The notes under the pieces were generated by a model that saw nothing but the letters and a program-made list of their open reading frames with translations, ran no database searches and was not told the origin of the DNA. From the NCBI GenBank assembly GCA_963920665.1, contig OY987267.1, positions 11,284,001 through 11,348,000 on the forward strand: 64,000 nucleotides of DNA, read 5' to 3'. The position numbers and the translations under genes are program-made. Origin of the DNA: Straminergon stramineum. Lineage: Eukaryota; Streptophyta; Bryopsida; Hypnales; Calliergonaceae. This document shows positions 35,858-49,228 of the stretch, in pieces. Position 1 is the first letter of the stretch, and each line of letters opens with the position of its first letter.

Positions 35858-38800
35858 TTATCTTCTTCTAGTTTTCTATTGGCTTGTAGCAAGAATAAAT
35901 TACTTTTTGAACTCTATCAATATTTAGCATCTAAAAGAACAATTAATTAGTTTGATTAGTCATTGTCTTTGCTCAGATTAATTCCACATGTTAAATCCAA
36001 TTCACCTACACACTTAGAACTTTTTCTTATCATACACTTGGGAATCACATGAAAATAAATAATCATATAGTGTATTTAGGTTGGAATTGGTTTGATATAT
36101 AAGAGATTTTTTTGTCAATTTTAATCAATGTATCATTTAGCTAGCCAATTAAAGCTCCAAGATTTTAAAACTAGACTACTATTTTTGAACTTTGTCCATC
36201 TTTTATGTGTCCTTTTATCTATGCTAGATTGCTGAAGAATCAAACTACAGTGTTTTCACCTAAGATGTCTCCCTTTTTTCAATACTACTTCCAAGAATTC
36301 TTTTGAACACCAAGACAATGAATCCATTGGTAAATTTTGAAATTTTAACATCTCCAATTTGAAAATCTTCAACCAATCATCATGAGCAGTGCGGACTGAA
36401 GAAGAGCCCAAGTTTTCCATTATAGAAATCCAATCAAATATAAAAAGATGTTTATTCTAACAATCTACTACTACTAAGTATTTATATTCTAATGATATTT
36501 ATATATTCCATTATTTTTTTGTTCTAATTCTTCAACAATACCTTTATGCATATATTGAATTTCAAATTATCCCATTTATATACAGTTCCTAAGAATAAGA
36601 AGGGTGGACTAGTGACAATATACTTAAAGTGAAATCTAGAATAAGGAATGTCATTTTGTTGGTGACTAGACTCCAAATGTGATTGCAAAGAGTGTGACTA
36701 AGGTGGGTAAATCCAAAATTACACCTTGCCTAGAACTGCCATCATCCCTCTATGTACATCTCCAAAATCAATAAGTACGTTTGTTGAAGAAAACGATTTT
36801 ACAACCCCAACCAAACTTAAAACTTTGACCCTTCATAACTTTTGCATACGATATCCAAAAGTTGCATTCTTTGGTGCATTAGAACCTTCCTTCATTTGCC
36901 TGCAAGAAAAATTTGACCAGTCTACTGATAGTATCTAAGAAACGTAGCAAAAAGTGGCAGTTTTGGGGGGTACCCACCTGAAAGTATACGGTACTACTCA
37001 AAACCAACACAGACAAAGAAGAAACCGACAGACACCAGCAGAGTGCCTGTACTAGAATCCCACCTTCAGTTCAGGTAAGCATTTAGTGATATCCATCCAA
37101 TGTGAGGTACATTAAGAATAACAAATGAATCTACAGTGACTGTCACTCTGTCAGTAGTTTGGTTGTGCGTGTCCTTTCTGCAACTGAGTGTTAAGTTACG
37201 TTGAGTGTAACTGCTCCGAGCGACAAGCAACCAACCACGGCCGCATAACTTAATATATATAAGCATCTGGATTCTGCCGGCCAACGATTGGCACCTCACG
37301 GCACTGCAACTGTGGATCGTCGTCGTCCCCACTTTCAATTTCAATGGTTCTAAAGAGCTTCCCTGAATATCTTAATAACTTCCCCATCATTCAGTCCCTG
37401 GCCTCCTGCCATTCCTGCAGCTGCGATGGCCATGTGAGGCCACTTGCAACGGCTGCAGGAGTTCAGGGAGTACGAAGCTACACACTACAGTTACAGTACT
37501 AACATAAGTTAGTACACCGAAATCAGCTTATTCAGCATGGTCTAAACTATTCCTCTAAACTATAATTCATCACAAGGATATCCCTTGAACGCCGGGCTGG
37601 TGACCGTGGAAATCAGCCATTTGGGAACTGTGTGACATCAGCCACTTTCAAAAAAATAAAAAAATACTCATTGGGAGTCAAATTTTTGTAGAAGATCTTC
37701 CCTTTCCACTCCTAATTCCAAGGATGAATAGCTGCACTTCTGTCCTACACATGAGAATTCCTTGTCATTCCTTGGACAAAAAACGTCCACTGCATTGTTT
37801 AGGGGATATATTGACTTATTCAACACCCATTGTATGCAATTGTGGTGGTTGTCTGTTGTAGGGTTTGTCGTTAGTGTACAATGGTGGAGTTGTTAGATTG
37901 GGCATCTCAATTCTCCTATTGGGTTAATTATCCACCTATACTAAATAACTATTGGATTAGTGTACCAATTAGTAACAAGAGTAGTAGTTATAGTTAGTAG
38001 AGCAACAATATTAAGAGAATCTATAATCAACACTAATAGCATTTGTGCACACCTACTATTACATACATTTTTTAAAATCAAAATCTTATCAACAATTGAA
38101 AGAGGATTCCAATGTACTTTTGCAAACATTATTTGGAAATTGTATGAATAAGAATGTGCACATACTTTAACTTGTTTCAATGTAAAATCAAACATTGAGC
38201 TCTATTATTTTGGTTCTCATGTCTTGTTTGTAAACATCTTTTGTCATCAATAGAGTTAAATAATCCTAAAGTGTGTGCAACGAGTAACCAGTAATTGTAG
38301 TTTGAGAAAACACAAGATGAATTTCTTTGAAGCACCAACCAAACTTAGTCTAATGGAGTTTGGTGTTGTCTTAATTTCTTTTGTACAATTCTCAATTAAA
38401 AAACTTCCTTTGACACCCCTTCTACATTGAATAGGGTTATTAAGGGGGCCCATACAAATTAATTGATATTTTACACTATATAAGTATCTACCATTATTGT
38501 ACATCAATAGTTATTGAAGTCTCCAGGGGATGTACATTATGTTTCAAACATCTATAGTTTTCTACAATCAATCCCTCTAATTTTTTGGTCCCCATAATAA
38601 TGCCCCTATTCAGTGTACAAGGTGGGGAGACCTTTAATTCCAATTAACTCTAGTATCTAAGTTTTAGTATTGTTTTTTTGGTTTTGGGGGCATCATGTTA
38701 GACAATAATGATTACACCGGCCTGGGGTGCACATAACTTTTACTAAGGTAGGAGGCTTGAACTCCAACCACACATTAAAAGTGAACATGACTAAGAGGTA

Positions 38801-39249
38801 CATTTTGCTTTCTTCAATGTACCAACTCTTCACATTTGAGGAGGTGGTTGCTTTTGATGACCCACTATTGACCACTTTTTTTCAACTTCAAAAATTTGTA
38901 ACTAATTCTACAAAGTTCCCAAAAATATGAAACGCCCTGGGTTAGATGCCAATTGCATTTTTCTTCCTAAGAAAATTTACTAATAATTGTTTCAAGGAGC
39001 TTCCAAGAAAAGGTGATCACTGATTAGTTCTTAACCCTTGGAGGATGGACTGGTGACTGTAAAAATACTCCCTTTTGAAACTATGTGACATCATCTACTT
39101 TATAAAATCCAAAAATATTCATTGGAAGTCATACTACTATAGAAGACCTAAGCTTTTCTTAGAAAATTCCAAGGATGAATAGTTGTAGTTTTGTCTTACA
39201 TAGAGAGATTCTTTGTCACCCATTAGACACAAAATGTCCGTGTCGATGT
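35858..39249. other. Mostly gene-free; G+C-richer island at 36.95-37.55 kb
   Basis: No gene is firmly supported. The island at 36950-37550 stands out by composition. It has a TATA-like TTAATATATATAAGC at about 37249-37263 and, downstream on the plus strand, an ATG at 37343 opening a 53-codon frame (MVLKSFPEYLNNFPIIQSL...). It may be a first exon, a truncated gene or a non-coding transcript. At 37620-37800 and 39031-39249 lie relatives of the short TTAACCCTT repeat. Confidence 0.35.
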
Positions 39250-39846
39250 TTAACCCCTAAAGGACCGAATGACCGTTGAATGTACGCAACTAATCTCAGA
39301 TAGGTGCATATGAAGTCGTTCTACAATGGATGTTCTTCAAATTTTGATACAAGGAGTGAACATATATTCCCTAAGTGGGAATGTAATTTTTTTCCTGATC
39401 GGGTGCCCAGATCAAAAGTTATGTTGCCCTAAACTTTTCAAGCAACTCAAGTAGCTTAGGCAGCGTCGGGTAGCATGTGCAAAATACCTCTTCTACTTTT
39501 GAAATTTGGTAGGTATGTAATTTACATGATACAAGATGCAAATGTCAAAAAAAATAACCAAGTGTAGTTTAAAAATCTCACCTTAGGAGGAGTTAAAGGC
39601 TGTTGGCCTTACCAAGCAAGGTTGAAAAAAAAAAATTCTCTTGACTTCAAATGTTATAATCTTTCAATCCATACAATCAAAGTTTCTGAAATTTTTCCCA
39701 CACATTCACATAGTAGTCTAGTACAAATTTGTATGGGTTGAATTTTGAAAAAAAAACTTAAAATTTTTCTTTTCTCACTGCCCTAAAAAGTGACAATTTT
39801 TCACAATTTTTTTACCTAAAATGTGCCTCGGTCTTTTAGGAGTTAA
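39250..39846. mobile_element. TTAA-bounded MITE (family C), 597 bp
   Basis: Left end TTAACCCCTAAAGGACC, right end GGTCTTTTAGGAGTTAA, TTAA on both sides. Its interior matches the element at 59379-59952 (GACCGTTGAA-like start, ATCAAAAGTTATGTTGCC, CTGCCCTAAAAAGTG). Non-coding. Confidence 0.82.
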
Positions 39847-40013
39847 GGGTTAAATGGTCGCTTTATGAGCCTCCTACCTTACTTGAGCATTCATTTGGCC
39901 TCGAGTTGTGTTGCCCGTGTTCAAGCTAGTGTTCGCCACTGTTTGACGGCTTTGACCTGGAGTTCCTTTGACAGCAGCGCAGCGCCATGTCAAACCTTTT
40001 GAGCTCATCGTCA

Positions 40014-40061
<48 letters not shown>

Positions 40062-40750
40062 AATGAGTGTGGCTCTGTTGATTACGCCGTAAATTCTTCT
40101 TTCGAGAAAACTACAAAAACGTGCTGCCATTCTTGCTGCTCATGATAAGCTCAAACTGCGTTGCGCTCTAACTTATTCTATCAGATCGAATTCCAGGGAG
40201 ACTCGTCCGAGTGACAGCAGTCGGCCAGACAGTCGGGTCTTTTTCTGGTTGTCTGTACTTATCCAGTATGATACTTCAATCTCTGGCAGTTCGTGACGAA
40301 TGTCGGTTCTCGTGTGTAAGTTGTGTTAAAAAGAGACGGCCGGCAGTCAGCCTTGGCAGCAGCCGCCTGCACACGTACTTTACACTTTACAGACAGAATC
40401 GAAAAATCAGCATCAGCATCAGCTTCTGGCCTCAGTTAAGTTAGTAGAAGTTCAGCTCCAATGACTAATAAGCTTATTAGCCTTAAGGTCTGTTTCCACC
40501 TGGGCTTACAGGGGTGCTCTTATGTTTCAAAACTAGCAATAACTTGCAATGAAATTCCGTTTCATTTGTGTCAGAAAAAACAACAACTAGCAATAACTTA
40601 TTGTACATTCCCCACCTGCGGTTTTTGCTGTCCACCAAACATATATGGTAGGTGATGTGGCATGGACAAAAGAGCACTGTTATGACCATTAATTATTGGA
40701 GAAGCTGTAGCTAGGTAGTAGCGAGCAAGTGCTCATTAAATCTTTGAAAA
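39847..40750. other. G+C-richer island with (CT)n, no gene assigned
   Basis: Composition resembles a gene or promoter, with a 40-base CT microsatellite. An ATG just before it opens a frame that runs into serine/leucine repeats (MSNLLSSSSIISLSLSL...), probably by chance. It could be a promoter or leader remnant. No protein family is recognisable on either strand. Confidence 0.3.
40019..40058. repeat. (CT)20 microsatellite
   Basis: Twenty uninterrupted CT units lie in a G+C-richer island. Such tracts are common in plant 5' leaders, but no downstream gene is identified. Confidence 0.97.
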
Positions 40751-42598
40751 TGAATATTTTAGAACATTTTTGGGCATTCTGATCAACTTCAGCTCCTGAT
40801 GGCCCATTAAAGTAAGAGTGGTGCCTGCAGATTCTCAAATTAGCATGTTGTGGGCCAGGACTCACGGTCAGGAAAGGGGGTTGAGCACCAACTTCATTAA
40901 TGCAACATTATTTTTATATATAACTGAATTTCATGGGTTATGAGCCTCTCAACTTTTGTCTGGCCAGATATCTACACTAAATAGTGAAATTAGGTTGCCT
41001 TACCGCAAGAAAGTTACTTCATAAGCCATTAAAGTCAAGAAAAGTTTCTACATATATTTTCATTTGTTCACATGAAGGTTCATGAGTCCCAATTACAACA
41101 TTACCTAATTTAATAGTAGCACATTCTTGTAGAATAATAGTAAATATTTATATTATGTCAAATGTTGAGAAATTAGTTAGTATGGGGCAACCTAATTTTA
41201 CTATTTAGTGTAGCTCCTCAGAATATATATTTCTTCTTGTGCAAAGTCGCGGTGAAAAATTAGTTTACCAACAAGGAGTAATGACATTCCTCGTGGTTAA
41301 GTTTGAGAAAAATCAGTTGACGTAGGTCCATCGAGGCTTTAAATTCTCCTTTCTGTGAGTTACTACCTCACACCCCACCACTAACACTTACATATTGAGT
41401 GTGAATGCACAATATATTTTGTATTGATGTAGAAGACATGTTCCGTAATCCCACCTTCATTGTGAACACTCTCAACTTTGTTCACTAATCCACCTCATAT
41501 ATAATTGGTTCCAATTCCATTCGTGTGTGAAAATAAGTTTGTAACATTTCATAAGGGTACTTAACCTTTAAAGGATGCACCCCTATGACCAAGGTAGTCA
41601 ACAAAATTGCTCCGATTATTGGACCAATAGGTGCATTTTGTTTATCTACATTCAACAGTGAAGTCATCCATTGAACACAAAACATCCTTGTTTTTGTCCT
41701 TAAGTAACTACAACAGGTGTCAACTAAGGCCAAGTGGGAACTAGCCTTAAGATGGATATATTTGACAAACTCAGTTTCCAACCTTTCATTAATTATGGAG
41801 AAGAAGAGGCTCACTACTAACTGAACGTTGCAAAGTTGAGTCTTGAAACCGGACTTTTTCTCCACGAAAAGAATGAATCTATGGTAGAAAGTGGTTTTGA
41901 TAAAATTTTTAAAAAATTAAAAAATGGGAGTATTATTTTGTTTGCGAATTCGACATATTTGTTCAATCTTGTAGCATTTTGGTGATGGGAAGCCTAACTT
42001 ACAATAGGAAATTTGCAAAAATATGAACTCCGTTTCTCTCAAATAACCCATCTAGTAGTAGATTTTTTTTTACAACTATGTATCCACCAAAGTAAAATTT
42101 TTTTGAGTAGTAGATCCCAAGCCTACTTTTAGCATGAGTAGTAAGTTCTTTTGAGCCAATTCAAATTCTTTGGTGGATCCCTATTGCAAGCAACAAACCA
42201 CCCCAAGATATTTAAAACTTTTGATTAATGTGGAATGAGAACTAAAAAAACTATTATGGGCATAAGCAACAAAAAAATTGATACATGGAGACTAGGATTT
42301 TGGAAACAAGCAATTGAAATTCCCCCATTTGAAAATATAACATCTTCAAACAAATTGGAGGCCAAGAAAAATAAAAATCATACAAAGGTTATTGAAAAGA
42401 AAAAAATCATGAGGGTTATTTGGAAAAAAGACATGATTCTCTTGAACAAATTATTGTTCAAAATAACACCGAAATAAGGTATGAAAATCACTATAATTGA
42501 CCCTATATAAATATAAAGTCTAAAATATGAACAAAATGGATGACTAAAGACTTGGTAGATAAGATGCCTATAGAAAAAACCACTAAGAGAAGAAGTCA
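40751..42598. other. Gene-free stretch with a spaced inverted repeat
   Basis: No gene is supported. ACACTAAATAGTGAAATTAGG (40974-40994, continuing TTGCC to 40999) returns as its near-exact reverse complement at 41186-41211, giving a 238-bp foldback with 26-bp arms and one mismatch. The open frames at 41485 and 42235 show no family features. Confidence 0.5.
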
Positions 42599-43531
42599 TT
42601 AACCCCTAAAGGACCAGCCTTGTGTTTTTGGCAACATAACTTTTGGGGGCAGGTACATGTGAGCAGAGATTTGACTCATTTAGGCTGAAATTTTTTGACA
42701 AGGTGTGGACGAGGAATATCTTTGATGCATGCTAAATTTCATTTCATTTGAGTATACAAGTAAAAAGTTATGATGCAAAATGTTGTTTGTTTCTCAACTC
42801 GGGCAGCTCGGTCAGATCTGAAAAAATCACTTTTTTCAAAAATAAAAATTTGAAATTGGTTTTCTATATTGACATATATGGGGAAAGCTTTGAATCAGTC
42901 CATTTTGATCAATGTGATGAAAGTTATGAGGAATTTTAGTTTGCGGGCAGTTAAGGAATTTGTACTCTAAAATAAACTTTGAAGTCCTTTATTTAACTCA
43001 ATTTTTCATATTTTTTGAAAAAAATAAAATCATAGGATGTAGATTGTTTATTACAACATTACAACCATTGGGATTGGCATTTTTCAATTCCATAATTAAA
43101 TTTTTGACAATTTATTATTTTGAATTATTTTCTACTTCTTTCTACATTCTATTTTTTTCCTATATGTTGTACAATTCCAAATGATTTGAAAATTTTCAAG
43201 AACATAGACAACTTGCCTTGAAAAATGAATCTAAAGATGCACCACCATTTTGGACATTTTTTCATACAAATGTGACCTTCTGAAGTGCTGCTGCCCGGTT
43301 TTTTGCAGGGCAAAAAAATTGATTTTTGTCACTTCAAATGTTAATATCTTCCAATCCACATGGTGGAAATTTTTGAAATTGTTTCCACATCCTTTCAAAA
43401 CAACTTACTACAAAATCCTACAGTTACATGTGTTCAAAAATGTTATTTTTCTTAAATTTGGTACTTGTGCTAAAAATGGCAGTTTTGGAACGTTTTTGGT
43501 GAAAACATAGTCAAGGAACTTTAGAAGTTAA
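42599..43531. mobile_element. TTAA-bounded MITE (family A), 933 bp
   Basis: Left end TTAACCCCTAAAGGACC, right end GGAACTTTAGAAGTTAA, TTAA on both sides. It is collinear with 58441-59367 and with 12798-14531 after removal of the nested insert. Short open frames inside are not conserved between copies. Confidence 0.87.
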
Positions 43532-43739
43532 GGTAGACAAGCCTATTACCACCTTGATTAGCAATTTGAATATCTTGGGGCCAATTCAAAAGAGGGCACA
43601 TATTTTATAGAGGTGTGCACTTGTTTCATGAATCTATACCAAGTAGAATTATAATTTTCTAATGAAAATTATTTTTTATGTGAATTTTCGAAGTGATTTT
43701 TCTTGAAATTACAAAACCACTCATAGAGTGGAGTCATGA

Positions 43740-44060
43740 ATATCCTATAAATAATCCATAATTGCTTTGGCCCTCCCATGTAACAAATGGTATATAAATA
43801 TTCACCATTAAAATATTGACATGTTAAACCTTGTTGATACTAATGCAATGATTTTGTCAAAAAATGAAAAGATTTGGACAAGCTTTTGGATGGAATTGGG
43901 GTCAAAAGTAAGATGACTGAACCAACCTATAATTGCTTTGGAGTTCTCCCATATATCCAATGGTACATAAGCATTTACCATTAAAAGATTGACATGTAAC
44001 CCCTTATTTGCACTAATGCAATGATTTTGTCAAAAAATGAACAAATTTGGAACCTAAATA
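43740..44060. repeat. Two-copy direct repeat, about 171-bp period
   Basis: CATAATTGCTTTGG near 43759 and TATAATTGCTTTGG near 43930 start diverged units that both continue through ACCATTAAAA and ATGCAATGATTTTGTCAAAA. Non-coding. Confidence 0.6.
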
Positions 44061-44823
44061 GAATGATAGAATTAAGCAATTGGTAGAAATGGGTTGGCTT
44101 ACTTTAAACAAGTGTCATTCAATGAGACCACCATTTTATGCATTCATTAAAAAATTTCAAACATTAATTAGACTTGATTTATGAATATATCTACTATCAA
44201 TTATTAATGCTCCACTCAAATGAACTTCAAAAGTAAATCTCTCATTATAGGGCTAAAGTTCTCTACTTCCTCTTTAGCATGCATTTCTTCTTCTTGCTAA
44301 GAAAAACACATTATTTCTTCATCCTAATTCTACTTCCATGCAAGCCACTACAAATGATTATGGTGGTGCTAATACTAAGGTAGCTGTACTTAATTGTAAC
44401 CCTTACCCCAAAGCAACTCTTACAAATTTCTTGCTTAAAATAAGGGAAGTTAGTGCAAGACTTGTCTTTTTTTGCAATAGGAGACTTGGAAAACTCTTTG
44501 AGAGCTAATCTTTTTGACAAAAGTTATGCAAGGCCCAACATATAAAGAAGAAAAATAATCTTATAGTTGTGTGATATGATACATTGTAAGCATAGGGTCG
44601 ATTTTGGGCACACCTACAATCCATGGCATTATCATAGTGTTAAGAAAAAACATGCTGAGACACATTGCCATCATTTTTCAATTCCCAACAAGACATAAAA
44701 TGAAAATTAAACCAACCTTATACTCCGTACTATGTTATTTGGCCGTTTTTTAAATGTACATACCTGAGTTAGGTGAAAAAGAATTGCATTGCGCTGGAAT
44801 CTGGTGGCATAAGGAGATCCAAG

Positions 44824-47800
44824 CTATGATGTGGACCCAAAAATTTCTGGCCACTTGATGAGTGCTTTCTCTGCAGCATCTCGTCTAGCTAGTTTCTGTG
44901 ATTTCCCAATTCCAGTGGACAAGCGAAAGCCCTTCACATAAACCCTAATCCTGCACGATTCGTTTGGAGTATTCTTATTGTCGATTCCTATGAACCTGCA
45001 TCAAAACAAAGAAACAATTCATGAGTCTGAATTGCTCAATTGCACATGGAAATCATGCATGCTCATATATAAATATATTTATTTTTTCGTGGCATGGAAA
45101 GGAATTCTCACTTATAGTCTGGTTTCTCCTGCAATAGTATTACACATCGTTCGTGCAGCAAGGCGACCGGATTCCTTATTGGTTCGGCGAGGAGCAAGAG
45201 GGGTAGCAAACGGGTCTCAACACACTGCAGTGCACTTTCTAAACCCTGTCAACACTCAAGCATAGTCAGTGTGAATCTCATAGATTCTACAAGAAATAGA
45301 TTATTTTTTCACGAGGGTGAGAAAGGGGTGGTACACCCTGCAAGTGTGCAAGCTAAAAATAGGAAGTCCAGTTTGGAAGTCAATAGACGATTATAGTAAC
45401 TTCCAAAATAGACTCCTATTATTCAGAAATGTAGGGCAAGATTTCTGCTTTCCATTGGTAAATTCTGTTATCTTCCTCGAAGCTTTCTAAATGATTTAAT
45501 TCAAATCCAGAAGTTCAAATCCAATAGATATGGAAGGCAGACACTTCTGACCATTTGGGATACATAGAGGTTAAAAGTGAGAACACCTTTTCTACATAGA
45601 GACCACCAACATAGGCTTCGAGTGTGTCAGCACAAGCTTTCATCTGCAATGAGAAGCACACACAATTATTAACACTTTTCCAAGGTTTGCAGATAATTGA
45701 GCCCCGAACAAAAATGAAAAGACAATCAATGCGCAGTCAGTTTCAGCACGTAGTTTCAGCAAAATTAAAACCCACCTGCAATTCCAGGACGGTCGTTGCT
45801 GAAAACTTTTTAGACTGGGAGAGGGGAGGGTCACATAACACAAGCTCGCGCAGATCCAGTAATGTCGACCAAACGCGAGCCAAGTTGCTGTTGCAGACCT
45901 GGAAAAGCCCAAAACAGCCTGATTATAATTACATTCGAATTTCATGGCAGATTTCCAAGTAGCAGCCAAACGTCTATCAATCTTTGTACCAATCCTATAT
46001 TCTCATGACAAGTGGAGTTTCCAGCAGAGCAGACTTAATCCAACCATTGACGAAACTTCGTCGAACTGCAGTATCATATTAAAAGGAAAGAGGGCAACAG
46101 TTGAGTTTATCAATACCAGTTGCGATCTTCGTTCCGTTATGAGCCCCTGCATCATACATCGATGAGTCAAGTTCCTCGCTAGAGCTCCACTTTTGGCTGA
46201 CTCAGATATGAAACTGTTTAATGGCGAAGCCTACCATCATAGATTAGGGTGATGACACGCATAAAATTCTTGAGTAGCACAGGCAAAGCATAGAACTGTG
46301 ACAGCTCAGATTTAATCAGAGCAAGTCATGGCAAATTAGAGCAAATCAGGCGTTATTAAAGGTCAGAATAATTCATACATGTGAATAAAACGACTCATAG
46401 GCTTGATCAGGATTCACTTCTTCAAATTGAGCTCAACATTACAAAACAATGTGTCCAGGATTCCCTTTCATGTGTTACGGAATTTCCTCCATACCGATTT
46501 GAGAGGTGCTAAATAAGGGTTCTCTACATGAAAAATTGAGATTTTGAAGAATCATTAGGCAGTTCAACTATCAAATTCGAAGTCAGCTCCAAATGAATAC
46601 CAGCGTACACGAAACACTAGTAAGACCATACAACGTCGAAACAGGACAAGTGGCTTACAGTTGACAGCAATGGGTGTTGGCGAATAAGATAGAGAGAAGC
46701 AGCCAGATTCAAGACAGTATCTCCTAGCAAAGCCAGCTGTAATCGAGCCTGTCATAGAGAGAAGTCGCAGATCGGTAAGAAGAGGCAAAATATTCCACTA
46801 CAGCAACGATGTGTGTCAAGATCATAGGATACCAGGGAGTATAATATCACATATTGAGCAGTAAATTAAAGATCTTGTTTCAGTATTCTTGTTCCTTATC
46901 ATCATTATATCACTAGTTGCCCCCCCCTTCCCCCCCACCCCCTTGTAATCTAGGAAGGTCGGCTGCGTTAAACCCTTGTGACACCATTTAAAGCAAATTC
47001 TAACGTAAACACTGCCAATTGTAACGCAGCAGCGGTTTCTAGAATACCTCTATGGGGTGGTATCTCTAAAAAAAACAGCAACTTGAAGAAATCGTGGGTC
47101 AACCTCTCCGTGTGCATCAGCGAAAGTCATCAAATTGTCGTCGCTCATGGTCTCTAACCCTTGCCACGACATAAGTGGCTTTCTCAGCTTTCTCTCCTTG
47201 AGAGATAGCGGCATTTTTGACAAATAATAGCTTTTATGAACCTGCCCCATGCTAGAGACAAATGCAAGGCAGACCATCAGGATATCATTGGTATGAGCCA
47301 AGGGAACATCAGATATGAAAATGACATAACAATGAATTCACAACTGAATGAGACAGGTACAGATGGGGACCAGAATCCGTAAGAGTAGCTCGCGTGAATG
47401 GATGCGACAGCCAAGCTTGTCATATATAATCTGCAAAACCCATAAAAACTGGATCAGCTTCTGCATCTGAAAACACAAAATTCTAGATTGCAAACTGGGT
47501 TTTCATGAAAATTTCCCCCCTGCTTCATAAGGAGGTCTGCCCGACGCCACAGTAATCACACGGAGGTCTCTTTCCAATGCTGTCTACGAGTTTCTGAAAC
47601 AGTCTAATTCTGCCGAAAACTGTCCAACCCACCGCAGAAGAAAACAAAAAATGCAACTTGCAAAACGTCAAGCGAAATGAACATGACTTTGACAATCATA
47701 ACTTACTCAAAGCTCACTTAAAAAACCATAAATTCTAAGGAAGAAAGAGTGTCTCATCAGAGTTTGAGTAAAAAATATTTTCGGTCACTCATAATGTAAT

Positions 47801-49228
47801 TTGACTACAAGAAATTAAAGTTAATTGCAGCACCTGTGACGGCATACCCCAAAAAATCATTAGAATATAGTGAAACGCAAGCGAATTTCGTGAAACCTAC
47901 AGATGGTAATTGCAGGGGGTAAAGAGTTGCAACCCTATTGTTTCTGTCCTCCTTTTCATACCCTATTTGTGTACAATCACTTAGAACTGAACTGACCTCC
48001 AGTTGGGAATTAAAATTCTTAGGGAGGGGTAGCACTTCGTGTATAAAATCTGGAATCCGCCACCAACGCTCCGGTTCGCCTGGCGCTTGGGGCCACACTG
48101 TCAAAGGTTTGCTATCGTCGTCCTCTATTTCTATTTTATTATTCTGTCTGTTGAAAAGGACAGCTTCTTGACTGTTTAAGATGAGTTCTCTACTCAGAAA
48201 GTTCTCTTGCGCTTCTTCCTCGTCGACAGCACCATTCAATCCATAAAAGCCATTTTCTGCTTGAATACCGACAACCGCAGCACCTCCAGTACTCTCGGTG
48301 TCGCTCTTCTCTTCACCATTTCCTTCACTATCTAAACCCGTCGGCTCCAAAACAGACCCATTCACTTTGATCGCAAATCCTTTCCTTCGCGTTGCGCCAA
48401 CCACTGAAAATTTCATATGAAATCAGTTTTTTCACAAAGCGAGGCACCAAATTTGAAGAAAACCCTTAGTTCAATATGTTGCCTCCTCCGGATCCTCTAC
48501 ATGACGTTGGAGATGACAAATCACTCAATCCTAACAATATTCGACAATAATCGCCGATAATCTTTCACCATCTACAGTGATCCTCTAAGTGAGTTGGCAC
48601 AAAATGCTTACGAATTCTTACGAAGCAAGAGTACCTCATCGATGTCCAATTCTTGCGAAGTAATCGTGAGCATATCAGAATTTGAGTCGATTTCTTTCTC
48701 GTTCACTCATAATGTAAGTTGCCTACAAGCAATTCAAGGCAATAGTTGCACTCGTGACAGCATACACCAAAAATATCATTAGAATGAGAGGTACGAACCC
48801 TGAAATGCAAGCGAATTTCGTGAAACCCTAAAGGAGCCATGGCAGAACCCACTGAGGCGCGCCCTTCCCAAAACTTCCAGTTCACAAACACTCCGAACCA
48901 CCGCTACGCCTTGTCGTCTTGAAGATCCTACGAACAGAAGACCAGAGCTGCTGCTGGATGCAACGTGAAAAGGGTTGAAATGAAGCCACGCAAGCTTTGC
49001 TCCACCAATCCCTTTCCCGTAACACTGAATCATGTTGGCGAGCGAGAATCCTAAATTATCATACTCCTCAGCATCAGGAACTAAAAAATAGGTCAATTCC
49101 ACCTTCACCTTGAACCTGAAACAGATTGCAGAGATGAATGCATCCAGCAGCTTCGGGAATTGAGCTAAATCCGCAGCAAGGGCAAAGATCAGAGTCTGAG
49201 TAAACTGTAGAAAGATTGAAGAAGACAT
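44824..49228 (-). CDS. RNase III-like protein with dsRNA-binding domain
   Basis: Probable organelle-targeted double-stranded-RNA processing or rRNA-binding protein. Exons (high to low): from 49033 or 49228 to 48799, then 48403-47997, 47241-47083, 46748-46659, 46146-46117, 45898-45776, 45643-45587, 45245-45112, 44995-44824 (TAG at 44826-44824). All junctions are GT-AG and in phase. From the ATG at 49033 the protein has 468 aa; from 49228 it has 533. The N-terminus is rich in Ser, Arg and Val with few acids, like a transit peptide; an acidic linker follows. RNase III domain, about residues 230-390: LALLGDTVLNLAASLYLI (Asp277), GLITERRSQLVCNSNLARV, and CADTLEAYVGGLYVEKGLES (Asp354, Glu357). The C-terminal dsRBD ends VKGFRLSTGIGKSQKLARRD then AAEKAL. 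The glutamate usual in LEFLGD, one of four metal-binding acids, is alanine here, as also in Mini-III enzymes, so activity is uncertain. It is divergent with POP5. Confidence 0.87.

Noticed and set aside
45624..45969. Frames on both strands of 112 and 109 codons
   Set aside because: They are shadows of RNase III-like exons, whose true frame is different and carries the conserved domain.
46921..46945. C-rich run suggesting a structural motif
   Set aside because: It is a short simple-sequence run in an intron of the RNase III-like gene with nothing else supporting function.
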